DNA from: Chara braunii
Taxonomy: Eukaryota; Streptophyta; Charophyceae; Charales; Characeae
NCBI GenBank assembly: GCA_003427395.1
Contig: BFEA01000758.1
Location: 163,649 to 192,890, forward strand
DNA: 29,242 bases
Direction: 5' to 3'
Below the pieces are notes generated by a model that saw only the letters and a program-made list of their open reading frames with translations, made no database searches and was not told the DNA's origin. Shown here in pieces: positions 20,404 to 29,237 of the stretch; the first letter of the stretch is position 1, and each line of letters opens with the position of its first letter. The position numbers and the translations under genes were made by a program.

Positions 20404-22640
20404 CCGTGAAGTTTACTTTATTAATGAAACACTAAATCTACATTCAGATACACCCCCCCAAAAAACTAAGTAATTCCTGAAAGCTCCAAAGTGTGTTTTG
20501 GTAACAAAACACATAATATACACGCGGATATAAGTAAAAAAAAAAATACGAAGTAAATCTTGAAACCCTCGAAGTGTATTTCGTCGGTAACGAAACACTG
20601 AATCTGCACTCGGATATAATCCCTGAAAAAAACTGAATAAATCTTGAAAACCCCAGAGTGTGTTTTGGTAAAAAAACATTAAATCTACACATACATATAA
20701 ACCTTAAAATGTCTAAGTAAATACCGAAATACTCTTCCTGAAACCCCTGAAGAGTGTTTCGGTAACTAAACATCGAAGGTATACGTTGATATAAAACAAA
20801 AACTTAGTCAATTCTCTGAAACCCCCAAAGTGTATTTTGGTAACTATACATGGATATAAGCCTACAAAAGACTAAGTAAAATTTTTAAAATCATGAAGTG
20901 CATTTCGGTAATGAAACACTGAATTTGCACACATATATAGCCCCCCAAAAAGATAAAGTTAATCCTGAAAACCCCAAAGTGTGTTTTGGTAACAAAACCT
21001 GAATATACACATGGATATAAGTATAACAAAACTAAGTGACTCCTAAAAAATTGGAAGTATGTTTCGGTAACGAAACACTGTATCTACATACAGATATAAT
21101 CTCTCAAATATTTAAGTAATCCCCGAAAACCCTGAAGTGGGTGTTTCAATAATGAAACATCGAATCAACACGCGAATATAACCCCCCCAAAATACTAAGT
21201 AAATCCCCCAAATCTCAAAGGGTGTTTCGGTAACGAAACATGAAATCTACACGCAGATATAAGTCAAAACAATACCAGGTAAATCTTGAAAACCCCAAAA
21301 TGTATTTCAAGAATAAAACACTAAATCTACACGCAAGATATACCGCCCTAAAAAAAAATAAATCCCAGAATCATGAAAAACATTTTTGTAACAAAACATC
21401 GAATCTACATGTCGATATAACCCCCTAAAAACATTAAGTAAATCCCGAAAACCATGAAGTGTGTTTCAGTAATTAAAGATGGAATATACACACAGATGTA
21501 AGTCCAAAAAATACTCACTAACTCCCAAAAACCCCGAAGCGTGTTTCGGAAACGAAATACTGAATCTAAATGTGAATATAACTCCCAAAAAATACTAAGT
21601 AAATCTTGAAAACTTGGGTGTGTTCCGGTAACAAAACATCGAATCTACACACATATATGAGTCAACGAAATACTCGGGTGATTATGAAAACCCCGAAGTG
21701 TCTTTCAGTAATAAAATAGTGAATCTACAAGTTGAGATAACCCCCCAACAAGACAAAGTAAATCCCTAGAACCCCCAAGTGTGTTTCTGTATCGAAAAAT
21801 AAAATATACAGTCGATATGTTAAAAAAATATCAATTAAATTCTCAAAATCCCCAAGTGCGTTTTTGTATTGAAACACCGAAATACACTTTGGCGTTTTTG
21901 AAAAACTTCAAGCCAAGATAACCCCCAAAAAATACTAAGTAAATCCTGAAAATCCCAAATCGTGTTTCGATAAGGAAACACCGAATATACAGCCGGGTAT
22001 AAGCCTAAAAAAAAACTAAGTAAACCACGAAAACTCGTAAGTGTGTTTCCGTAGCGAAACATCGAATCTGCATCGGGATATAACCCCCCCAAAATACTAA
22101 GTAAATCATGAAAACCCCGTCATGTTTTTCGATAACGAAACCCCCCAAAACACTAAGTGAATCTGGAAAAACCCGAAGTGTGTTTTTGTAACGAAACACT
22201 AAATCTACACGTGAATATAACACCTAAAAAATACGAAGTAAGCCCTGAAAACCCTGAAGTGTGTTTCGATAACAAAACACTGAATCTGCACTCCGATATA
22301 ACCTCCCAAAAGACTACGTAAATCCCAAACCCCCCGAAGAGTGTTTTAATGACGGAACACCGAATATACACATGGATACAAGTTAAAAAAAAAACAAGTA
22401 AACCCTGAAATTCCGAAGAATGTTTTCGTAACGAAACATTGAATCTCCATGAGGATATAAGTCAAAAAGTAAGTTAAAAAAAACACGACGTGTTTTTCTG
22501 TAATGAAACACCAGATCTCTAAGTAAATACAAGTTAAAAAACGTCTAAGTAAATCCCGAAAACCCCGAAGTGTGTTTCGGTAACGAAACACCGAATCTAC
22601 ATGCAGATATACTAAGTCCAAAACAGACTAAGCAAATCCC
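20404..22640 (+). repeat. Satellite array 2: ~80 bp unit with internal hairpin, ~28 copies
   Basis: Same unit and orientation as the array at 2757-4689. It opens with CCGTGAAGTTTACTTTATTAATGAAACAC, the second part of a unit. Perfect hairpins include GTGTTTTG/CAAAACAC at 20493-20512 (a compensated C-G to T-A change) and GTGTTTCG/CGAAACAC at 22572-22591. Spacings measured in the first part are 69-93 bp, mode ~80. The most canonical unit is close to the right edge, and the array decays to a short fragment near 22640. Confidence 0.92.
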
Positions 22641-23169
22641 GAAGTGTAAGGAAATAAAATAGATGTGTTTACCTTCAGTGTACCATATATAACGCTCTTT
22701 TCGTTATAGAATTGGTGAAATATATGCCTTTCATTAACCACTTCCGAGTTAAGTTTGCTGATCAAATTGTGTTTTTTTCAACCTTTTGTTTTTTCTTAAA
22801 ATTAATTATTGTAAGTCCAACTAATTAAATTACTTGTCGAATCCGGATATAATGGTTTTTCATACCTTTTTATTCTTATTAAAGTATTATGGGGAACCCC
22901 GTAGAAGCTACACATGTGATCAAATCTCAAACGAGGGAATATGCGGGAGGTCCACCCACCAGCAGATGCAAGACCTACTACAGAAGATGAGCGATATCGG
23001 TCAGGGGTCAGCTGATAGTATCAGGACAAAGCTTGATCGATTCGATGTGGCTCCACTCAGGTCTCCTCCCCCTATGAACATCAACAACCTCTGCTCAATG
23101 CCACTCACGGGGGCCAACAACCTATCTCTAGGTGACGGGTGTCAAGCTTGCCCAAGAAGGTACATGAGA

Positions 23170-23235
23170 TCAATGAGGATTGAACCCAAGACCTCCTGAA
23201 TATCATTTGTGTACCTTACCAACTAAGAGCATACT
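23170..23235 (-). other. tRNA-like (SINE head-like) relic inside the inverted-repeat element
   Basis: On the minus strand TGCTCTTAGTTGGTAAGG (A-box-like; + strand 23219-23231 is its core) is followed ~33 bp later by GGGTTCAATCC with a B-box GTTCAATCC (+ strand 23177-23185). A T-stem forms imperfectly and the acceptor stem does not. It is probably a tRNA-derived SINE fragment or pseudo-tRNA. Confidence 0.45.
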
Positions 23236-23252
23236 TACATTAACATGTATGA

Positions 23253-23281
23253 TCGCAAATTATATATGAGTCGATTTGCGA
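23253..23281. repeat. 8 bp perfect inverted repeat
   Basis: TCGCAAAT (23253-23260) and ATTTGCGA (23274-23281) around a 13-nt loop. The following GCGATTATACG recurs at 23364-23374. Confidence 0.55.
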
Positions 23282-24205
23282 TTATACGACACCTTGCAAT
23301 TACACAACACACCGGTATGAGCCACAAAACAGAGAGGACATAGTCTCGACCTGGTCTCCAAATGCGATTATACGGGCTGATGAGTCACGTAGCACGATAC
23401 ATAAAAATCATCCATCAACCGAATTGATTCTCATCGATTTTATTTTTTCCCCAAGAAAGAAATAGGTCTAGTGATACGTTCACATTGTGATAGCAATTCC
23501 TCATAATCCTAAAAAATAGGAAGGCTTGGTTTCGGGAAATACTGGTGACGCCAGTCACATCATGTTCCAAATCTTTCATTTTGCGGTCACAGATACTCAG
23601 GCCGCATGATACAACCCATCACACATGGGACAACCTAGTCATGCTAAATGTCGAGTAATGTATGATGCTGATCGAGTTTCTTTTTTTTTTTAAATAACTA
23701 CAACTGTGTTATGGTTTGAGTTTCAAAAAAGTAAAAAACGAAAACACTAAATATAATGTGGAGTTTGGGAGGAAGTTAGTCACATGGGGCACAAATGTTG
23801 TTCGTTACCCAATTTTCTATACTTTTGTTTTTTTTCAACTTTTTTCCAACTGCTATTGCGTCAATACTTTTTTTTACATTTTTTAATTATTTTTTAAAAT
23901 TTAATTCAAAAAAAAAAAAGTCGTAACCTCTCGAGGTAACTGCAAATTCTCAACCACGCACATCCTTAGGCCTCTAATAAAAGGGTTCATGAATGAGAAA
24001 GTTATGAAAATGCATTGGATGTAATTGCCCCTCGACACTATTTTTGGGGCATTTTGGGGATTTTAGGGATTTTGAGGACTTGGGGGATTATATGGATTTG
24101 GTTCCGCAACGTGAGGATGTAATAATCTTGAGCACGAATGTGGATGCTACGGGGTTCCCCGTAGTACTATAATTCATGGTTACAATAAAAAGATTTGAAA
24201 GACCG

Positions 24206-24987
24206 TTCTGTTGATTTTCGATAGGTAATTGAATTGGTTAAAAATAATTCACCTTCAAAAAATAAAATCATTTTTTTTACAAATAAACATTGCATTTCAT
24301 TAGAGAAAAAAGGAAAGTCGAGAGTCCCTCTACAATCAATCCGGAAAACAAGTACCCTCTGGGATCATTAGCCAACGTGAACATTATAATCCATAAAGAT
24401 GAATCCTGACTGCTGCTCTGATATTTTTCAAGCCTAAGAATAAAAGAAAGAAGTTTTCAGGGCCTTAAAAGCCACACAATCCAACAATTATCAAAGTGTC
24501 AAAAATCTCAATCCGAACCTAACTCTGTCAAAAAAAGGTCACAAATGAAAAAACAAAACCTAACAAAATGAAATCAGAAATGTCCTATAGGGTTGAAAGG
24601 TAAAGCAGGAAGGACAACGGGGACTAAAAGGTTAGGTGCACCTATTGCTGCTTAATATAACCCAAATGAAAAACCAAAAGAGGAAAAAGAGAAAAAAATA
24701 ACTAAACAATACAACTCGGGCAATTGCCCTTAATCACTAGGAATAACCCCCTATTAGCGAAGAGGAATCTCAAATCGGATTGCACTCCCTTCACCATTCA
24801 CCAAGTTGCGTGTCTACTGCAACCCATCAAGATACAAGTTGAGCAAATGAGTAACCTAGGTTGTGAAAGTCAAACTTATAAATCAAATGAATAGGGTTAT
24901 CAAATTCTTCAGCAACCCGGGGTTAAAGACAAGGTGGTTTCCTTCCACCGTCACGAAGAAATTACAAAAAACCTATGTCTCTTGAAC
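24206..24987. other. No gene recognised; possible 3' flank of the LINE relic
   Basis: AT-rich sequence without open frames above 60 codons. The palindrome GGGCAATTGCCC is at 24718-24729. Because the LINE relic reads leftward and its frame closes at 24988, part of this may be its 3' untranslated region. Confidence 0.4.
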
Positions 24988-25800
24988 TATTGCAGGTGAT
25001 GGAGTGATGGCCTTGGGGAGCTGGATTCCCTCCGCCAGTCGACCTGGATAACTCCTCTTATCCATAGACAAAATGTTCTACGAATTTGTTTGTTGGTCTA
25101 GTTTTTCCCATCAAAAACCATTTCATTGTGATGCTGCCAGATGACTGTAAAACTTGTGGTCCGAAAAGTTTGGGTCATGTAACCCCAACCTTTTGACTTT
25201 GAGATGTCTGGTGGTAAATTGCCTAACATGGTTCATCCTTTGTCTCTATTAGAGCAGAGTCAAAAACTTGATTCCAGTGTTTTATAATTTATTGTCAAAC
25301 TTTGGTGGAGGCAGGAGAGTCCCACCATAAATGAATGGTGGATTTAAATGCGTATTGGCACTGAATGCATTTTAAATCGAATTTCATGCCACGTTCAACC
25401 AACTACACTACTGACGAGGTGGATAAGAAGGAGGCAATTCACAATAGGAAAACATGCCTTTGATTGAGAATGAGCCTTAGTTGTTCCCAATATGAGGTTA
25501 AAGCAGAGTCTATATCGATATTATCTGTTTGCATAAATTGAGCCCATCGAGCTCGAGCTACTACTATGGGCTGTCTCAGAGGTTGATTGATATCGTATCC
25601 AATTTTGATCGAATAATATGCCAAGGTAACATTAGAACCTCTGAAACCGATATAGGTTTATTCCCAAAGAGCAGGGTCAAGTTTCCACTGTTGAATCGAC
25701 TTGCTTTCTTTGAAGAGCTGGAATGACATAAAGCCATCAGTATCTAGGAATTCGTACACTGTGATATGTTGTAGTACCATTCCCACCAGACGAGAAGGGT
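24988..25800 (-). pseudogene. Decayed LINE-type reverse transcriptase, C-terminal part with zinc-binding (zf-RVT-like) domain
   Basis: Reading leftward, one frame runs from ~25800 to ~25200 with scattered stops (25658-25660, 25439-25441 and a few later). In order I read VYEFLDTDGFMSFQLFK, then after the first stop YYSIKIGYDINQP, ARARWAQFM, SYWEQLRLILNQRHVFLL, and, beyond the next stops, LVERGMKFDLKC-IQC with IHLWWDSPAS followed by TKV and then a stop where tryptophan would be expected. This is the layout of the region after the polymerase core in plant LINEs: YSIK-Y, a helical linker ending L...RGM, then C-x2-C...H...C/S-P...VW. After a frameshift near 25140, WQHHNEMVFDGKN and NKQIRRTFCLWIRGVI match the usual W..RN...F.GK tail, and the frame closes at TAG 24988-24990. 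The polymerase core (YADD region) is not seen, so it is a truncated, dead copy. Family membership is from pattern recognition only. Confidence 0.65.
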
Positions 25801-26600
25801 TGTCCTTAACTATCTACATGAATTTGAATAAGGTGACTGACTAACATTGACATGTCATTGTGCAATTATAACTGATGGAGATCTGTTTTCATACGTGTTG
25901 CAGTGATGAATGAAGTTGGAGAACCAAGTGTCTGGGGGTCTATTGCATCCGAAGCCAAAATCGCCTTCAAGGACAGTGGCATCACATCCAATTTTTTTTT
26001 GAAGTACAAGATATATCCCAACCATTGTTTTAGGGCTTCTTAACAAATCCACATACCCATGTGCCGAGTCAACTTTAAACCAATCCCCAAAAATGTCCCG
26101 AATTTTGGGGTTTTCGAACAAGGGTTAGACCAAGACTTTAGTCATCGTTCGAGGCTCAATCCAGACATTGGGTCTGAGTTTTTTTCCAGACGTGGATAAT
26201 TGCAGCTCAAAGCGGGGATTTGATCCGACGTTTTTGATAGAAAAATAGTTAGAGGCACGTTCATATGTCCTCATGATGACTCAAATTTCATTCTCGACTA
26301 AGGATGTGATCATCCAAGTGCACCAAGTGAGGGGTCGGGGACGTAAGTCTAGCCTTGATGAGCCAATTACACTGCATTGCCATGATTTGTTGAAGTGGGT
26401 CTAACACATGCCTCCTTCGCTGCGAGGGCAACAAAGGATCTCTTAGGCTACCTTAGAGATGAAAGAGTCCTCCTTATCCACATATGGTTTCAATATAAAC
26501 TTCATTGCTCTACGCTTGATGAGAGAGCAGAAAAGGTTGCCTAACCCTCATATTCGGCTTACATACCAAAGAAGAGTAAACAGAGCGCTATTCACAACTT
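25801..26600 (-). pseudogene. Decayed reading frame upstream of the LINE relic, possibly ORF1-like
   Basis: On the minus strand a frame with few stops runs from ~26580 to 25855. It includes KFILKPYVDKEDSF, SNYFSIKNVGSNPRFELQLS, RPNVWIEPRTMTKVLV, a stop, then LFENPKIRDIFGDWFKVDSA and SPKTMVGIYLVLQKK. The VWI...IFGDWFKVDSA...VGIYLVL spacing is loosely like the DUF4283-type nucleic-acid-binding domain in plant LINE ORF1 proteins. If so, the endonuclease and polymerase between it and the zinc-binding end have been deleted. It could also be another part of the same polyprotein. Confidence 0.35.
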
Positions 26601-27137
26601 GAGCACAACCGAACAGTGACAGGTGGGGTGCCTTTCCCTAAGAGCCCAAGCGACGAAAGGTTTATGAATGAGAATGCTTTCATGCATCCTTGGGCAGTAT
26701 CTCTAAGCGAGTTGGACACCCAGAAATTGCTCTGAGTTGTTATGGCTGATGTGCTTCATACCTCCTTCCACGCATAAAGAATAGTTATCGGGAAGAAAAA
26801 ATATTGATTTGTGTCAATTTATACCCTTCTCAGACAATTCCGAGTATTCATCGAGAGAGGATTTGAGTGCGGATAGAGAGTCTAAAGTGTTATAAACAAC
26901 GACAAATAAATCACTCACTAAGGCTTTCACCTTGAACGGAGAAGGGCCAGTATTTGGACCCACGATCTGAAGATCTGGCAACGAGCGCACCGGTTCACTC
27001 CTTTCTCGCAAAAGGTGAGAGCCCTTCCGACCACGTCACGCAAAAGTTAAACAAAACAAAACAAGAGACAACTTGGGAACGACACATAAATAATCCCGTG
27101 AACCATCAGAGCCTGACAATTACCTCTGTCGTAGCAC
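26601..27137. other. No gene recognised
   Basis: Mixed sequence with frames of 65-74 codons and no domain. Confidence 0.45.
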
Positions 27138-27163
27138 CTCGTGAGGACAAGTGTCCTCACGAG
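27138..27163. repeat. Perfect 11 bp hairpin
   Basis: CTCGTGAGGAC (27138-27148), loop AAGT, GTCCTCACGAG (27153-27163). Flanked by CAC and AATGCAT; there is no T-run after it. Confidence 0.8.
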
Positions 27164-27915
27164 AATGCATCAAAATAAAGAGAAACAAACAAAAGAAAGA
27201 AAATTAAACTCTAACTACATTCGCATTAACCCCCCCTCATTTTCCCATGTCCTCCCTTCTCCGGAAAACGGGGAGTGCAGTTGGCAGGTTGCGAGGAGTA
27301 GACCCTTCTCCTCTCGACCCTCGTTTCACTCTTTCTCTCCCCAACTCCCTCTACTTTCTACTTTCATCCTCTTACCCTCGTCGACTCATGCCACAGGATC
27401 AACGATCCCACAACCACAAAACTTTGTCCATCTTGGTGGACAGGGCAGCGTAGTTCCACACACTACTATCCTAACCTAGATTTCAACTCTCCTCTTTTTT
27501 TCTTTTCCAGGTTGCAACCATCTGCAACTGGTTTCAACCCCCTTCCCCGTTCGCTCCTATCAACGCCTCAAAACCTGCTAAGAAACAGGGTGGGAGGAAA
27601 AAAAAAAACAACTTAAGGAAAAAGAAAAAATTGACCTTACTTGGATGCACTTACGTGCAACTATAGTCACGATCCAACCATTTTCCCTCTTTCTGCTCTT
27701 AAAAGGGCAACGACTACATCACAACGTGAGGAGGAGACAAACAATTAAAAAGAGAAAAAAAAAGAAACCACTTGAGCGGTCAAGCCGTTAACCCCCTCCT
27801 ACAAATTGTTGAAACACAGTCCTAAGCTCACATCCAACCATAATTTAGAGGGGCAGGCCAGTGTCCGCAACAAGGAACCTTGACCTACCATGCTGGACCT
27901 ATGACCCCCCCGTGA
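27164..27915. other. No gene recognised
   Basis: T/C-rich stretch (27230-27520), then A-rich tracts (27595-27630, 27745-27768). Frames of 112 and 68 codons at 27141-27479 are S/P/L-rich with no domain. Confidence 0.45.
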
Positions 27916-28155
27916 ATATAACTACCATTTCGTCAAAATTTGAACGAAATTGAAACCGAGTTTTTTGGCCGAAAACTCGTCAAAATTTGTTGTTTCTGAG
28001 CCTGGAGGTGTCTGGTCTCAAGCTAGGTCCATTTACAGCCAGGGGGTCCAGACCCTCAGGAACAACAAATTTCAACGAGTTTTGGGCAAAAAAACTCGGT
28101 TTCAATTTCGTTCAAAAACTAAAAGATGTCAATTTTGACGAAATGACAGTTATAT
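27916..28155. mobile_element. 240 bp near-palindromic MITE
   Basis: Left arm ATATAACTACCATTTCGTCA... and right arm ...GACGAAATGACAGTTATAT are inverted copies for ~90-110 bp each. Shared blocks are CATTTCGTCAAAATT, TGAACGAAATTGAAACCGAG, AAAACTCGT and AATTTGTTGTT-CTGAG. The main difference is a ~16 bp segment present only in the right arm (about 28116-28131). The centre is near 28035 with a short unpaired part. Ends show TA/ATAT symmetry, consistent with a TA-type target, but the duplication cannot be separated from the arm. High arm identity suggests recent origin or repair. The 62-codon frame inside is incidental. Confidence 0.85.
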
Positions 28156-28494
28156 CGCAATAACATGGAAAAGTGCACCGCCACACTTTTTGTCTTTAGT
28201 GCTTATGGTGAGTTATGCAACGTTACCCCTTTCCTCTAATGGTGCCCGTTTCCCTTCCAGGTCGGAGGGGAGCAAAGTAAAAAAAATGTAAATAAAATCT
28301 AAAAACAAAATAGCGGAAATAACTTACTTAAATCGTGACTTGACCGTGAGTTAAAACGAACGACGATCACGACTTCTGGAGAGTCAAGAGCCACAGTTTC
28401 TTCCCAACGAGACATCTGGCGCTTCGCTTCTAATTAGGTTTTTTTTTTTTTTTTTAAGTTTCCCCTCCAGTTAGCCTAAAACCAATGGTTACGT
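28156..28494. other. No gene recognised
   Basis: Mixed sequence with a T-run at 28440-28455. No repeat or frame of note. Confidence 0.45.
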
Positions 28495-28527
28495 TGTCGG
28501 GGCAAATACCCTGACAAGGGTATTTGC
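28495..28527 (+). repeat. Palindromic terminus, copy C
   Basis: TGTCGG (28495-28500) overlaps into a perfect 11 bp hairpin: GCAAATACCCT (28502-28512), loop GACA, AGGGTATTTGC (28517-28527). It matches copy A (11289) for most of ~45 bp, including a GATTTTA ~8-10 bp after the hairpin. It marks the start of the hairpin-rich segment to its right. Confidence 0.65.
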
Positions 28528-28537
28528 TAGGGATTTT

Positions 28538-28565
28538 AAACGTCGGACGCTGTCCGACGTTTTTT
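28538..28565 (+). repeat. 11 bp GC-rich hairpin followed by T-run (terminator-like shape)
   Basis: AAACGTCGGAC (28538-28548), loop GCT, GTCCGACGTTT (28552-28562), then further T. The shape is that of a bacterial intrinsic terminator, but the context is eukaryotic repeat DNA, so a terminator role is not claimed. A T-run could however stop RNA polymerase III. Confidence 0.7.
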
Positions 28566-28799
28566 GTTAAATTAAGGAACTTGATGAGACTGACGTCTGC
28601 CAAAAGTTTATTCAGAACGAACCTACGACTGAGAGACTAAATTTTTGCTTAAGTCCAAACGCCTGCGGCATGCTATAGCGGCGGTACCGTCGGTCACCAA
28701 CCGTGTTTGGCGAGTACGGAAGGGGNGTACGGGCGTTGGAATACTAAGTCTAACTCATATCCTGTTTAAAATGATGACAGCCTGAGTAGGCCAAAGGGG

Positions 28800-29237
28800 T
28801 GGCTTATCGGGCTTACCGGGCTAAGCCTCAGCCGCTTAGATGGCGGGGCGGCGGCCATTTGCCAAGGTGAGGCAGTTCTGGCCTGCCTAGTCCCGAGGCT
28901 GGGTGACCTACTGGCAGCAACTCTTCAAATAGAAGAGCTGCGGGTATAGCTTTCGTGAATAAGAGCTAGCCCAGTAGGTTATAGCATCAAGCTATCACCC
29001 AACAGACACTGGGATCGAACTTGAAGGCATCGTACTGGGCTGGCTCCTTTTGGAACAGCCCACCGGAAAAGAACGTGAGGCGCGGTCGATTTTGACCGCG
29101 AGATCATCAGATCTCACGGCCGAAAACGGCCGCGCGGATAACAGCCTAGCGCCTGTAGATGAGGTTGGGGGGGGGGGCAGTGTAGTTGTAGCCATTGGCA
29201 TAAGCCAACGAGTCAACAACTTTTACTATTAGTAAAA
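28800..29237. repeat. Chain of consecutive short perfect hairpins
   Basis: Arms in order: GGCTTA/TAAGCC (28810-28827), ATGGC/GCCAT (28840-28858), AGGCAG/CTGCCT (28870-28888), CCTACTGG/CCAGTAGG (28907-28978) enclosing CTCTTC/GAAGAG (28921-28937), ATAGC/GCTAT (28981-28995), TGGGCTG/CAGCCCA (29036-29062), CGCGGTC/GACCGCG (29081-29100), GAGATC/GATCTC (29100-29115), CGGCCG/CGGCCG (29117-29132), TTGGC/GCCAA (29195-29208) and TTTTACT/AGTAAAA (29221-29237). Most loops are 3-9 nt. Sequence is GC-rich with one N at 28726 just upstream. No frame has a domain. The segment probably belongs to the element that begins at copy C and continues past the window. Confidence 0.7.

Larger units (their letters stand above)
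22857..24205. mobile_element. 1.35 kb element with ~65-70 bp terminal inverted repeats
   Basis: The left end (22857-22921) and the reverse complement of the right end (24134-24205) share TTTCANANCTTTTTATT, then AGTAYTAYGGGGAACCCCGT followed by AG, and a weaker inner part (GTAG-A-C-ACA...GTG-TCAA). The best block is 20/22 identical (22883-22904 against 24152-24173). The block itself is a near-palindrome, CTACGGGG/CCCCGTAG. No transposase is visible; a 121-codon frame at 22834-23199 crosses the left end and has no domain. It looks like a non-autonomous DNA transposon. I could not define a target duplication. Confidence 0.6.

Noticed and set aside
20413-22621. Similar repeating-peptide frames in the second satellite array
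   Set aside because: Same reasoning: frames break at every unit-length change and none exceeds 121 codons.
22834-23199. 121-codon plus-strand frame
   Set aside because: It crosses the left inverted repeat of a transposon-like element and ends in pseudo-tRNA sequence; no known domain.
28538-28565. Bacterial rho-independent terminator
   Set aside because: The shape fits, but no bacterial gene or promoter is present and the surroundings are eukaryotic repeats.
29012-29032. Minus-strand B-box GTTCGATCC
   Set aside because: No A-box upstream on that strand; the site sits between hairpins.
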